Origin: Chlorobium sp.
Lineage (GTDB): Bacteria > Bacteroidota > Chlorobiia > Chlorobiales > Chlorobiaceae
Direction: 5' to 3'
NCBI GenBank assembly: GCA_013203905.1
Contig: JABMPC010000051.1
Location: 21,389-85,388 of the forward strand
DNA length: 64,000 nt
Below the pieces are notes generated by a model. The model worked only from the letters and a program-made list of their open reading frames with translations, did not search any database and was not told the DNA's origin. Every line of letters begins with the position of its first letter. Position 1 is the first letter of the stretch. The translations under genes and the position numbers were made by a program. Positions 27,551-36,740 of the stretch are shown here, piece after piece.

Positions 27551-27909
27551 ATATTCTTGTCATTGATGATGATCCCGCCGTCAGAAAATTCATCTGCACG
27601 ACACTGAAACGGGAAGGACACCAGGTCATTGAGGCCGGCGATGGAATCACCGGCATCCAGATGCTCAATGAAAACAAGGGGATAACCCTCATGATAACCG
27701 ACCTCATCATGCCCGAAAAAGAGGGGATTGAAACGATTATGGAGGTCCGAAAAACCCATCCCGACATCAAAATCATAGCCATTTCAGGGGGAGGGAAAGT
27801 CGGCCCCGAAAACTTCCTGGTTCTGGCCGACGCGCTTGGAGCCGATGCAACCCTGAAAAAACCCTTCAGCGGTCAGGAGCTCCTCCTCAGCCTGAAGCTT
27901 CTTGACTGA
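27547..27909 (+). CDS. single-domain response regulator (CheY-like)
   Basis: Stand-alone receiver of 120 residues: acidic pocket VIDDDP, phospho-acceptor Asp52 in MITDLIMPEKEG, conserved switch residue region IIAISGG, and lysine in TLKKPFSG. It has no output domain, so it must act by protein contact or pass phosphate on. The ATGA overlap with the hybrid kinase gene strongly pairs the two. Confidence 0.92.
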   Translation: MNILVIDDDPAVRKFICTTLKREGHQVIEAGDGITGIQMLNENKGITLMITDLIMPEKEGIETIMEVRKTHPDIKIIAISGGGKVGPENFLVLADALGADATLKKPFSGQELLLSLKLLD

Positions 27910-27943
27910 GCCAAGGAGGGATGGCATATATGATGGGGAATCC

Positions 27944-28639
27944 TCAGCTCAGCTTGTCGTAACAGTAATCAAGGCTCTCCTGGGGAGCCTCATCTCCACT
28001 GACAACCTCAAAGGTTCTGTTGCGGGCATTGTCCACCCAGAGAGAGAGCACAAGAAGTTCGGCAACATCAGACCGGTTCGTCCAGCCGTTCCACATATGG
28101 TCGCCCTGACCAACAAGCATACGATGCTGCAGTGGCTCTCCATCCTTCAGCCCGCCTGGACGGACAATTGTATAACTCCTCCCCTCTCCTGAAAAGAGTT
28201 CCCGCACATGCTTTTCAGCTGCCGCTTTCATCAGGAGCACTCCACCAAACAGGTTCAGCGGATGGTACCACCGGGTCACCGCCAGTGAACTCACAAGGCC
28301 GAAATGGCGAACACCCGCTGCAACTGCAGCATCAGCCAGACGAATAACTCCGTCACGGTCAACCTCCGCAGGGGAAGACTCTCCGCTGATAGAGCTTGAA
28401 CCAAGTGCCGAAATAACTGCCGAGCACCCCGTCACCGCCCTGTCAAGTGCAGCACGATCTCCTACCCGTCCCACCGCAATCTCCACATCTGCCTCAAACA
28501 CCGAAGCTTTTTCGGCCGAGCCCACAAGCGCCCTCACCGGAATGCCGTAATGTTGCAGGCGCCTTACCACCCATTGCCCCGTCCGTCCTGTTGCCCCGGC
28601 AACAAGAACCTTTTCTATAGTGCCTTCTGTCCTTTTCAT
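27944..28639 (-). CDS. NAD(P)-binding Rossmann-fold protein (NmrA/atypical SDR family)
   Basis: Predicted nucleotide-binding protein of 231 residues. The N-terminal Rossmann loop VLVAGATGRTGQWVVRRL is near residue 13. There is a VISALGSS segment and then HFGLVSSLAVTRWYHPLN. The C-terminal half contains SYTIVRPGGLKDGEP and NRSDVAELLV, typical of NmrA-like atypical short-chain dehydrogenases. The classical YxxxK catalytic pair is not evident, so a regulatory or chaperone-like role is as likely as enzymatic activity. The start at 28639 (MKRTEGT) was taken over an ATG three codons upstream. It converges with the response regulator gene. Confidence 0.85.
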   Translation of the reverse strand: MKRTEGTIEKVLVAGATGRTGQWVVRRLQHYGIPVRALVGSAEKASVFEADVEIAVGRVGDRAALDRAVTGCSAVISALGSSSISGESSPAEVDRDGVIRLADAAVAAGVRHFGLVSSLAVTRWYHPLNLFGGVLLMKAAAEKHVRELFSGEGRSYTIVRPGGLKDGEPLQHRMLVGQGDHMWNGWTNRSDVAELLVLSLWVDNARNRTFEVVSGDEAPQESLDYCYDKLS

Positions 28640-28812
28640 ATGCCTCACTGAATTGAGAATTTTTATGTCTACCAGCTTTCACCCTATTCTATAGCATTAA
28701 ACCTGCAGAGCAGGGGGAAAGTTTCTCTCGAGAGGTGAAATTTCATTACTTTAGTCAATACAGGAGGCGGCCTGCACCCGCCAGGCAACCGTTCATACAA
28801 ACCATACGCGGC

Positions 28813-30138
28813 ATGACATTCAAAAGAATAGCAGCCATTCTGATGCTGCCGACAATACTGATATTCCTCTCAGCAGAGGCAACAGCCTTCAACCGGGCAA
28901 GTCTTGAGCTTCTCAAAAAAGATGTTGCCGAATGGAATGCCATGCGAAGCAAGAGCCCGGAAAGCGCCATAGACCTCTACAAAGCCGACCTTGAAGATGC
29001 GGAACTCAACGGGGCAAACCTCAGCAGAACAATTCTTGTCCGTGCCGATCTCTCCGGAGCCCAGCTTGATGAAGCCGACTTGAGCGGCTCCAATCTTGCC
29101 ATGTCGTTCATCAAAAAAACCGACATGAAAGAGGCCAACCTGTCGGGCTCCTGGCTGAACAAAGCCAACCTGAAAAACTCATATATGGTCAAGGCATCGC
29201 TCCATCGAAGCAGCCTTGAAGGGGCAAACCTCCGATGGGCCAGATTGAGGGGCGCCGACCTGAGAGACACAAACCTCTCCAACGCCATACTCTTTGAAAC
29301 CGACTTCACAGAGGCCGACCTACGGGGCGCCAACCTGAAGGGGGCAACTTTTCTTCCAAACGCAGTTCTGCAGGGAGCAAGCTTCTCTGCAGGAACCATT
29401 CTGCCCTCCGGAAAACCGGCAGACCGGGGGTGGTGCACGAGGCATGGCGCCCGCTTCGACCAGAACTTCACCTCTTCCAATGCATCCATACAGGCCCCTC
29501 CAGTGGAACTGCCCGCAACAGCTACCATGACGCCCGCCTCAGCCAGAACCGGAATGAACGCCGCCGGCATACGCGAGCAGGAACTGCTGCGGGATGATGT
29601 GGAGGCATGGAACCGCCTGCGCAGCAGCCGACCTGAGATGACCCTCACCATGGAAAAGGAAAAACTTGAACGGGCCAGTCTCAGAGGCGCAGACCTGAAG
29701 AAAGCACTCCTCTCCGGGAGCAGTTTCGCCGGCGCAATGCTTGACGCTGCTGACTTGACAGGGGCTGATCTGCGCAATGCAAACTTCCGAAAAGCCGACA
29801 TGAAGGGAGCCCGACTCCAGGAAGCGAACCTCCAGAAAGCCAACTTCGACCGCGCATTTCTGAAGGAAGCGGACCTCAGCGGGGCCAACCTTTCCGGAGC
29901 AATGCTCTACGGAGCAACGCTTTCGGGCGCAAATCTCAATGGAGCACTTCTTGAGGGAGCATCGCTCTTTGAGGCAGACCTTTCCGGAGCAGACCTCTCA
30001 GGGGCCAACCTGAAAGGGGCCAACATCATGGATGCCGATTTTTCAGGCGCAACCCTGTCGCCACACACAATCCTCCCCTCAGGCAAGGCTGCCACCAGAT
30101 CATGGGCAGTCATGAACAGAGCGACACTCATTCCCTGA
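28813..30138 (+). CDS. exported pentapeptide-repeat protein with internal duplication
   Basis: Exported protein of 441 residues with two pentapeptide-repeat solenoids of the A(D/N)LSG type, which fold as right-handed quadrilateral beta-helices. A signal peptide occupies residues 1-25 (MTFKRIAAILMLPTILIFLSAEATA). Each module begins with a related helical cap, LKKDVAEWNAMRSKSPES and LRDDVEAWNRLRSSRPEM. Each ends with a similar tail, TILPSGKPADRGW and TILPSGKAATRSW. So the gene arose by tandem duplication of one cap-solenoid-tail unit. A start 26 codons upstream (28735) would bury the signal peptide and was rejected. Function is unknown. Confidence 0.88.
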   Translation: MTFKRIAAILMLPTILIFLSAEATAFNRASLELLKKDVAEWNAMRSKSPESAIDLYKADLEDAELNGANLSRTILVRADLSGAQLDEADLSGSNLAMSFIKKTDMKEANLSGSWLNKANLKNSYMVKASLHRSSLEGANLRWARLRGADLRDTNLSNAILFETDFTEADLRGANLKGATFLPNAVLQGASFSAGTILPSGKPADRGWCTRHGARFDQNFTSSNASIQAPPVELPATATMTPASARTGMNAAGIREQELLRDDVEAWNRLRSSRPEMTLTMEKEKLERASLRGADLKKALLSGSSFAGAMLDAADLTGADLRNANFRKADMKGARLQEANLQKANFDRAFLKEADLSGANLSGAMLYGATLSGANLNGALLEGASLFEADLSGADLSGANLKGANIMDADFSGATLSPHTILPSGKAATRSWAVMNRATLIP

Positions 30139-30156
30139 CAGAAAAAAGGAGAACCA

Positions 30157-30390
30157 ATGGCAAATATCCTTGTTGCAAGCTATTACAGCCGGTGGGACAT
30201 CAAAAACCACACAGGGCGCATCGCACTCTATGACTCAGCAAATCAGGAGATTGAGAACCATGCGTTCAGCGAACCGGCAGAATTTCAAGTAATCGTCAGC
30301 ATGCTGCGCAACGAAAAACCCCTCTGGTATGAAACAGAGGCGAAACATCTAAGGACAGGAAATGAGCCTACGGGTGAAGGGGAGAGGTAA
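30157..30390 (+). CDS. small hypothetical protein
   Basis: Family not recognised. 77 residues, soluble, starting MANILVASYYSRWDIKNH. It has a convincing ribosome site (aaaggagaac) 6 nt before the ATG and lies 18 nt after the pentapeptide-repeat gene, so it is probably co-transcribed with it. The first half looks beta-rich and the C-terminal third is charged and probably disordered. Confidence 0.65.
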   Translation: MANILVASYYSRWDIKNHTGRIALYDSANQEIENHAFSEPAEFQVIVSMLRNEKPLWYETEAKHLRTGNEPTGEGER

Positions 30391-30415
30391 AAAGAACCGT
30401 CTGAGAGCAAGAGGA

Positions 30416-30706
30416 TTATGCTTCCGTAAGTGAGGGAAACCGCTTTCTGAACAGAAGACTGCCAAGCAGGCGGGCGCGTGTTATATTCCGGTCATTCGTG
30501 CTGAGCCGATGTTTTTTACCCGTACGGGTTATCACATCAATGGTACCGTCGCTGTTAACTTCGGTTACCGTCCAGAATTTATCCACCACATAATGGTATT
30601 CTTCCCCCCGCTCAAGAGGGTATACCTGTCGCGCCCGGGGTCCAGGACTGAGCGAACTCTTCGGCTTGTGGTATACAATTGGATCACCAACCCTGAAATG
30701 CATCAT
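30416..30706 (-). CDS. small hypothetical protein with SH3-like beta-barrel pattern
   Basis: Family not recognised with certainty. 96 residues. A strong AGGAGG site lies 5 nt before the ATG pair at 30701-30706. The alternation of short strands (FRVGDPIVYHKPK, EYHYVVDKFWTVTEV, DGTIDVITRTGKKHRL) resembles KOW/SH3-like small barrels that bind nucleic acid or ribosomal partners. The C-terminus is basic. It is encoded alone, convergent with the preceding small gene. Confidence 0.65.
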   Translation of the reverse strand: MMHFRVGDPIVYHKPKSSLSPGPRARQVYPLERGEEYHYVVDKFWTVTEVNSDGTIDVITRTGKKHRLSTNDRNITRARLLGSLLFRKRFPSLTEA

Positions 30707-30840
30707 CTCTACCTCCTTTCCGGCTCCTTGACCGACTCATGATAGTACATAATTATTTCTAAAACAGAACCGATCAGCAATGTAGCACATGCCGATCGGT
30801 TTCACAAATTTTTTGGAAACATCAGGGAGAGAACAAGGGG

Positions 30841-31524
30841 CTAACAGCAGGCCTTTCTAAGAATCATTGTGTATTCGTTCATATCCGACATCGGCCTGTT
30901 CCTGATGAAAAGGCTCCAGTCAACCTGCATATATCCACCGGCACCGGTCCTGAACTTTGAACTGAAAGAGAGAATGTCTTCCTCAATGCGCTCTGCACGC
31001 ATAACACTCTCAACATCGGGAAAATCCTCCGGATGAATGAGCGTCTGAAGCCGCGCTTCGACAAGCGCATTCTTCTCATAGAGCAGAAATTTCTCAAGCG
31101 AACCGGTCAGCTCCACAATCCGGCACTCACTGTCAAGAACCGCATACGCCTCAATACCCCGGGAGTACATTCCATCATGACGAACCATATGCAGGCTTAC
31201 CTCTCGCAAAAGTCGCTCAATATCCATGCGATAGCGCGACAGCATAAGAGCCCCGCCAAGATGCGTCTCCGAAGCCGAACCCGAATAGCCGTTCAGCATC
31301 CACTCAATATCCGCACCGTCATTTTCAAGACGCGTCAGCATTTTTTTTCCCGGCATACACCGCCCTTTCAGGTAGGGCGTCATCTGTGCAGGATATTTTA
31401 TGCCTACCGCCCGGCAGAATGCATTCACAGAGCCATGCTTGCGCAGAATGTATTCTCTAAGTCTGATCTGAAAGCCCTGCCGTGATGACTCGGATGCTTG
31501 TTGATAACTGGAAGATGGTGACAT
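30841..31524 (-). CDS. XRE-type HTH protein with C-terminal PAS-like domain
   Basis: Likely one-component regulator of 227 residues. An N-terminal helix-turn-helix of the phage-repressor/XRE kind (residues 20-80) includes NAFCRAVGIKYPAQMTPYLKG. It ends with the GADIEWMLNG motif seen after HTH domains in this class. The C-terminal 130 residues resemble a PAS fold (AYAVLDSECRIVELTGSLEKFL ... LIHPEDFPDVESV). No histidine-kinase module is present. The N-terminus is serine-rich. It is leftward and about 95 nt upstream of kup, a possible target. Confidence 0.75.
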   Translation of the reverse strand: MSPSSSYQQASESSRQGFQIRLREYILRKHGSVNAFCRAVGIKYPAQMTPYLKGRCMPGKKMLTRLENDGADIEWMLNGYSGSASETHLGGALMLSRYRMDIERLLREVSLHMVRHDGMYSRGIEAYAVLDSECRIVELTGSLEKFLLYEKNALVEARLQTLIHPEDFPDVESVMRAERIEEDILSFSSKFRTGAGGYMQVDWSLFIRNRPMSDMNEYTMILRKACC

Positions 31525-31620
31525 GGGGAAACCTTATTTGTTCATCTTAAGCAATATTACCTACAACTACCCACAGAGCCAAACTGTTCCACCCTCGCCT
31601 GCCCTCAGCAAGAAACACCG

Positions 31621-33546
31621 TCAGATCTGCACCTGCACACCGATTTCAATCACCTGTCCGGAAGGAAGCCCGTAATACGCCGTAGCACTCAATGCATTCC
31701 TGGCCATGAGAGCAAAAAACTTCTTGCGGGAAGGGAATAGTTTCGTCTTCTCGTCAGCCACAATTTTCTCCCTGCTCAGGAAAAAGCTGATTGCCTCGGG
31801 CTTGAAATTCAGACCATGATCATTTGCCAACTCCAACACCTGACGAATATTGGGATACTCCAGAAAACCGTAACGGGCAACAACCTGCGTAAAACCGCCC
31901 TTAAGCCTCACCACCTCAACCTTCCGGCTGTTGGGTACCCTCGGAACCCGCTCATTGCTGAAATGGAACAGAGCAATTTCAGAATGGAGCACCTTGTTAT
32001 GGCGGAGATTGTGGAGCAGAGCTATGGGCACAATGTCGGGATTTGCCGTCAGGTAAACCGCCTGACCCGGTACCCGTTGCGGCTCCTGAAGGGCAAGACT
32101 GCTCATAAACTCGTCAACCGTCAGCGTTCGATCCTGGAGCTGACGCATAAGCAGCTGACGCCCCTGCTTCCAAGTGTTCATAAGCGTAAACATAAGCAGA
32201 CCGACCGCCAGCGGGAACCAGGCTCCATGGAAAAGCTTACTCATGCTGGCCCCGAAAAAAGAGAGGTCAACGACGGCAAAAAGGCTTACCAGCACCCAGA
32301 GCACTGGCGGGCGCCACTTCCAGAGGTCGCGGGCAACAAAGAAAAAAAGGATGGTGGAAATCAGCATGGTAGTCGTCATGCTGGCGCCATAGGCTGCCGC
32401 AAGCCGGCTGGAGGAGCCAAATCCCAGAACAAGCCCGATAGTGGCAGCCATAAGCGCCCAATTGGCCGCCGGAACATAAATCTGACCGATATGGCTGGCT
32501 GAGGTATGGGTCACCGTCAAACGAGGCAAATACCCCAGCTGCATTGCCTGCTGGGTTATGGAGTATACCCCTGTAATCAGCGCCTGCGAAGCAATGACGG
32601 TCGCCACCGTGGCCAGCAGAACCATTGGAATCATTGCCCATGAAGGCACCAGAGCATAAAAGGGATGGCTTGAGGCCTCGGGTGAGCCAATGAGAAAAGC
32701 TCCCTGCCCGAAATAGTTTAAGAGTAGGGCGGGAAGAACAAAAACCACCCAGGTCAGCCGGATAGGCCGACGACCAAAATGGCCCATATCAGCATAGAGA
32801 GCCTCAGCACCGGTAACAGCCAGAAACACCGCGCCCAGCACCAGAAAACCATGAACCTGATTGTTGAACAGAAAACTGATGCCGTACCAAGGCATGACTG
32901 CCTCAAGAATCTGCGGGTACTTAATTATCTGAACAAGGCCAAGCGCACCGAGACAGAAAAACCAGAGCAGAATGATGGGGCCGAACAGCGCACCCAGACG
33001 GGCAGTCCCATTGTGCTGAAAGAGAAAGAGACCGGCCAGAATGACCACCGTTGCCGGAATGACCATATCGGCAAAATCCGGCGCAATGATCTGCAGCCCC
33101 TCCGTTGCGCTCAACACTGAAATGGCAGGGGTAATCATCGCCTCCCCCAGAAGAACGGATGCACCGAACAGACCGATGGATACCAGTACCCAGCGGTCTC
33201 TTTTTTTCTCTTTGCACTGACCTATGATAAGGGCCGTAAGGGCAAGAATCCCCCCTTCGCCCTCATTGTCGGCACGCATGATGAAAGTCAGATACTTCAG
33301 ACTGACGATCAGGATCAAGGCCCAGAAAAGAAGGGAAAGGACCCCAAGGATATTGGCATTTGAAGCCGCTATGCCGTAATCGCCATGGAAACACTCCCGG
33401 ATTGCATAAAGCGGACTGGTCCCGATATCGCCGAACACCACCCCAAGAGCGGCAAGCGAAATCCCGGCCAATTTTTTCATCCCGCCCGCACCGTCAGGAA
33501 CAGTGCTGTCAGTGCGACTCTCAGGGCCTGCTGCGTTTACGGACAT
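31621..33546 (-). CDS. kup: Kup-type potassium uptake transporter
   Basis: Inner-membrane K+/H+ symporter, 641 residues, the usual size. About 12 helices fill residues 25-460. The first contains the family motif GVVFGDIGTSPLYAIRE, followed by ADNEGEGGILALTAL near residue 90. A cytoplasmic C-terminal domain follows. The gene ends in IGVQVQI-stop, and this same 3' end occurs twice more in the window as broken fragments (near 37.8 and 42.3 kb). A K+ channel gene at 5.5 kb is the only other K+ system seen here. Confidence 0.95.
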   Translation of the reverse strand: MSVNAAGPESRTDSTVPDGAGGMKKLAGISLAALGVVFGDIGTSPLYAIRECFHGDYGIAASNANILGVLSLLFWALILIVSLKYLTFIMRADNEGEGGILALTALIIGQCKEKKRDRWVLVSIGLFGASVLLGEAMITPAISVLSATEGLQIIAPDFADMVIPATVVILAGLFLFQHNGTARLGALFGPIILLWFFCLGALGLVQIIKYPQILEAVMPWYGISFLFNNQVHGFLVLGAVFLAVTGAEALYADMGHFGRRPIRLTWVVFVLPALLLNYFGQGAFLIGSPEASSHPFYALVPSWAMIPMVLLATVATVIASQALITGVYSITQQAMQLGYLPRLTVTHTSASHIGQIYVPAANWALMAATIGLVLGFGSSSRLAAAYGASMTTTMLISTILFFFVARDLWKWRPPVLWVLVSLFAVVDLSFFGASMSKLFHGAWFPLAVGLLMFTLMNTWKQGRQLLMRQLQDRTLTVDEFMSSLALQEPQRVPGQAVYLTANPDIVPIALLHNLRHNKVLHSEIALFHFSNERVPRVPNSRKVEVVRLKGGFTQVVARYGFLEYPNIRQVLELANDHGLNFKPEAISFFLSREKIVADEKTKLFPSRKKFFALMARNALSATAYYGLPSGQVIEIGVQVQI

Positions 33547-34116
33547 GACTGTGCGAAAAAGTGATCAATGCCCCCACTCATGAACAAAAACTGAACAGTA
33601 CATCCTGCACTGCGGAAGGGGGGAAACAGAAAGGGGATAGACGCGTTGGGCATAAATAAGCATTCGTTGCAAAACTCCTCTTTGCAGCGGTCAATATAGC
33701 CAATTGTTCTTTAATCAAAGAACCCGCCACCCCCTCTGCTCCTGAACCCGTGCCCCGAGCCCCTCTACCGCCAGAAAAAAAGGCACAGCTCTCCCCCCCC
33801 TCTTCCAGCGACACCACAGACCCGTCCTTGGTGGATTTTATTCACCAGAAAGAATCAAAAAAAATCCTCCGCGCGACAAACTTTACGCAATAAAGCAAAC
33901 AATAAAACGAAGCGGCGACAAAAAAAATCGACACGAAGCGCTTATCAATAAGCATCTTCACGGCAATCAGCCCTCATCATCAGTAGTCGCGGTTTGGTTT
34001 ATTATTATTTATCGTATATTAGGACCTCAATGCGAATGAATATAATATGGATGAACATTCATCCTGAAAGCCCTACAGGAAAATACCGAAAGGGCCGCCA
34101 ACGAAACCCGAACGCT
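33547..34116. other. 570-bp intergenic region between kup and rlpA
   Basis: No supported gene. The left half is C-rich on the plus strand. The right half is AT-rich, with candidate -10 boxes for the rightward rlpA (TATATT near 34015, TATAAT at 34041-34046), neither with a good -35. It also holds one copy of a 22-bp sequence repeated inside rlpA. A short leftward open frame (33578-33817) has low-complexity composition and no family. Confidence 0.5.
33797..33818. repeat. 22-bp direct repeat, copy 1
   Basis: The 22 bases here (starting cccctcttccagcgac) recur exactly at 34215-34236 inside rlpA, 418 bp downstream in the same orientation. Long enough to be unlikely by chance locally. Confidence 0.75.
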
Positions 34117-34623
34117 ATGGTACGCAACAGACTTATTATTGCATCTTTTCTGGCCCTCCTGGCCACCGGCTCCATTACCTCCTGCCAGAACTCCCTTCAG
34201 CTTTCCCGAAATAACCCCTCTTCCAGCGACACCACATTCGCCGAAGAACAGCGCAGCGGAGCCCTTGCGGACCGCACATCCGTCACATGCACACCCAAAT
34301 GCTTTCTGGCGACCACAGGAATCGCCTCCTACTATGCCGACCGATTTCACGGGCGGACAACAGCAAACGGCGAAACATTCGACATGAATGACCTGACCGC
34401 TGCCCATAAATCTCTCCCGTTCGGCACATGGGTACGAGTAACCAATACGGAAAACGGCCGTGAGGTGACGGTTCGCATCAACGACCGCGGGCCATATGTC
34501 GGCGAGCGCATCATTGACCTCTCGCGCGAAGCCGCGAAAGTCATTGGGCTTATCCAGCCAGGCACAGGAGAAGTCAAACTTGAGGCCTTCGAAACTAATC
34601 CCGACACCTCCATCAGCGGCTGA
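34117..34623 (+). CDS. rlpA: RlpA-family septal-ring lipoprotein
   Basis: Outer-membrane lipoprotein with a double-psi beta-barrel related to lytic transglycosylases acting on bare glycan strands at the septum. 168 residues. A signal peptide ends with lipobox SITSC at residue 24. A variable Ser-rich linker follows, then the RlpA core: [22 protein letters not shown], and [29 protein letters not shown]. The catalytic-site aspartate (NDRGP) is present. No SPOR domain follows, unlike the E. coli protein. An upstream frame to 33994 was rejected because it would bury the signal peptide. Codons 34-40 hold copy 2 of the 22-bp repeat. Confidence 0.88.
   Translation: MVRNRLIIASFLALLATGSITSCQNSLQLSRNNPSSSDTTFAEEQRSGALADRTSVTCTPKCFLATTGIASYYADRFHGRTTANGETFDMNDLTAAHKSLPFGTWVRVTNTENGREVTVRINDRGPYVGERIIDLSREAAKVIGLIQPGTGEVKLEAFETNPDTSISG
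34215..34236. repeat. 22-bp direct repeat, copy 2 (inside rlpA)
   Basis: Exact match of 33797-33818, lying in the linker between the lipobox and the RlpA core, a region free to vary. It may be the source of a short duplication upstream. Confidence 0.75.
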
Positions 34624-34685
34624 CCCTCTGAGGGGCGCCGGACACATCCTGCACTCATGCTGCTCGCCGAAGCGACGGCAGGTGG

Positions 34686-35366
34686 TTATTCCGGCCGCCG
34701 CTCCATCACCTTTTTATAATATGATCGGCTGGTATAGAGTGCCGCAGCCGGATTGTGACCAAGCACCCGGTCTTTGACGATGAGGGTGGTGGCCGGGGCA
34801 TCTGAATGGCGACAGAAGAGCGCGTCATGGCCTACACAGAGACCTATCACCACATTGAGGTCCGACTTCCATTCATTCAGCAACCGGGCCTGCAAAATCG
34901 GATTGCACGACCCCTCAAAACTCCCCGGCCTGAGCTTCAGCTCTTCGGGAATCCCAACAGCCGTTTTATCCACCGAACCCGCCTTGCAGAGAACCGCACG
35001 ATACTCAAAGCCATTGGCCTTCAGCATCTTCCCGAACAATCGCGTCTCCCCGATAAGCCCCACGCAGGTCGCCAGACCAACCTTTCTGGCCCCAATGCGC
35101 CGCGCAAACTCTATCGTCTCCTCCACACGGGTCAGCTTTCCATAAAACAACCCCTCAACCTCAGCCGCAGCCCTCGAAACCCGGCCGTCAACGCTATCCC
35201 CTCCATACTCAGCAACCACACCTTGAAGAACCCCGTCATTCAATGCCTCCCCCGGACAAAACGGAGGAAACTCCCCCGCGCGACGGTAACAGTTCAAAGT
35301 ACCGCACTCAAAGCAACCCGGTTCGCGCTCCGCCCCACCACCCCCACTCTCTTTTGAAGTCTTCAT
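34686..35366 (-). CDS. DUF1847 cysteine-rich metal-binding protein
   Basis: Soluble protein of 226 residues resembling DUF1847. An N-terminal cysteine cluster (CFECGTLNCYR...FCPG, residues 18-37) probably binds zinc or an iron-sulfur cluster. A Rossmann-like region follows (IEFARRIGARKVGLATCVGL). A later cluster with conserved cysteines (LCKAGSVDKT, GSCNPILQARLLN, IGLCVGHDALFCRHSDAP) completes the domain. Biochemical role is not known for the family. It lies alone between rlpA (convergent) and a 600-bp gene-poor stretch. Confidence 0.8.
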   Translation of the reverse strand: MKTSKESGGGGAEREPGCFECGTLNCYRRAGEFPPFCPGEALNDGVLQGVVAEYGGDSVDGRVSRAAAEVEGLFYGKLTRVEETIEFARRIGARKVGLATCVGLIGETRLFGKMLKANGFEYRAVLCKAGSVDKTAVGIPEELKLRPGSFEGSCNPILQARLLNEWKSDLNVVIGLCVGHDALFCRHSDAPATTLIVKDRVLGHNPAAALYTSRSYYKKVMERRPE

Positions 35367-35967
35367 TGTCTAATTCCCAGAAAAAACGCGCCCTCCGGCA
35401 CGGTTAACAATACAAACAGCTCGCAGGCAGGCCCGCAAAGATTCAATAAAACAAATTAGCGGGACATAAGAGCTGATAGCCAAGAAAGGGGCAGAAGAGA
35501 TCCTCCGGGATCCCCTCAAACGGCTCATTCCTTCTTGCCTATCCTGTGGCAACTGCTCTGAAATGGGGCCCGCCCCGCAGGGCTTGGCACTGCCCGAACC
35601 AGAAGAACAATCCCGCAGATAATGTGGTATTTTGGCAAACGCACCCAAAGCCACGGCAACTTTCAGGCCTCAAAGGCAGGCTTGATTCTTGAAAAGCTCT
35701 CAGATGCGGCGTCCGATACCATGAAGGAGCCACAAAATCATATCACAAGCTCCCCTGATGTCAGGGAAGTCGGAAGCGTCATGCTCGGAAGAATGGCACA
35801 AAATGGTTGTCGCCAGAGACTAAGCCTCATGAGATTGCAAAGCATGCTTCGCCTGCACGAGGCAAAAACGAGAGCTTTTCGGGGATAGCCGACCACTATA
35901 GTGATCTGGGCTGCGCCGTTATGGCGCTCACCCGCCACCACCCCTCGAGCCAGGCCATCATACCCGC
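35367..35967. other. 601-bp stretch without a supported gene
   Basis: Nothing convincing on either strand. The best open frame, plus strand 35622-35888, lacks a ribosome site and any familiar motif. Composition drifts from the neighbours, with many short G/C runs around 35570-35600. It could be a decayed gene, but no homologous fragment was recognised. Confidence 0.45.
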
Positions 35968-36492
35968 CTACAGCTCCGAACCGGGAGAGGGCCCTTTCTT
36001 TCCCTTCCATGGCTTGAAGACGGAGACGAACACTGTGACAAGGAGAACGGCGACCTGCAGGGTTCCGAACATCAGGTTCATCGTCTGGTTCCAGCGATAG
36101 GCGGGGTCGCAAAGAGCAGCGATGCCGAGGCGGCCGGAAATCTCCATCATAGCGGCCTCCCAGGGACCGAGGAAAAAGGTCCCGAACAGGATAGCTGACA
36201 CAGTCACCACCCACTTAAACACCAGCCAGGGATGCCTGAAGAACCCCCACCGACTGAACATCGCATACACCAGCCCGGTCAGGAGGGAGCCGACGGCTCC
36301 AGGAACGACAACGATGGACATGTCGACATGGTGGATACTCCGGTTGATGCCATAGAGCACACCCCCATCGCTCACCCCCTCTTTGAGGAAGTACATCGAC
36401 AGGAGCGACACCGCACCTCCTATCCAGCAAGCCACCGCCAGAAGGTGGAACCCTTTGAGCCATTTGATGCCACAAACAGAGAGTTGAGCCAT
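35968..36492 (-). CDS. integral membrane protein, DUF2269-like
   Basis: Predicted inner-membrane protein of 174 residues with four or five helices: residues 9-34 (GFHLLAVACWIGGAVSLLSM), 57-80, 89-108 and 143-163. Histidines near the start of helix 1 and in HHVDMSIVVVPG resemble DUF2269/CopD-like proteins with possible haem- or metal-binding histidines. A short basic C-terminal tail (KPWKGKKG) faces the cytoplasm. Single gene with no obvious operon partner. The role is unknown. Confidence 0.75.
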   Translation of the reverse strand: MAQLSVCGIKWLKGFHLLAVACWIGGAVSLLSMYFLKEGVSDGGVLYGINRSIHHVDMSIVVVPGAVGSLLTGLVYAMFSRWGFFRHPWLVFKWVVTVSAILFGTFFLGPWEAAMMEISGRLGIAALCDPAYRWNQTMNLMFGTLQVAVLLVTVFVSVFKPWKGKKGPSPGSEL

Positions 36493-36740
36493 GATGCGTC
36501 CGGTTTTCAGGATGGACGGAGACTTCGCAGAATGAAAATGAAGCGACCCCCAGAAAGATAACCATCAGACACATGAAAGCCCATGAAGAAGAAAACGCTA
36601 CTCGCGACCAGAGCCTCAGGCAACTTCAAACGATACACGCTTCAAGCAGTCCCCCCTTTTCCAAACCCGCACCTGAAGCGGGAAAAGTCCCCGACCTCAC
36701 GGGAAAAATGTATCTTTACGGCTGAACCACAAACCCTGCA

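Noticed and set aside
28977..29888. 303-codon minus-strand frame opposite the pentapeptide-repeat gene
   Set aside because: Serine/alanine-rich repeat that is the reverse reading of the pentapeptide repeats; no start signal.
33578..33817. Minus-strand 79-codon frame between kup and rlpA
   Set aside because: Low-complexity Gly/Ser/Glu-rich reading of C-rich DNA with no start signal.
35622..35888. Plus-strand 88-codon frame in the 600-bp gap
   Set aside because: No ribosome site, no recognisable motif, amino-acid composition looks random.
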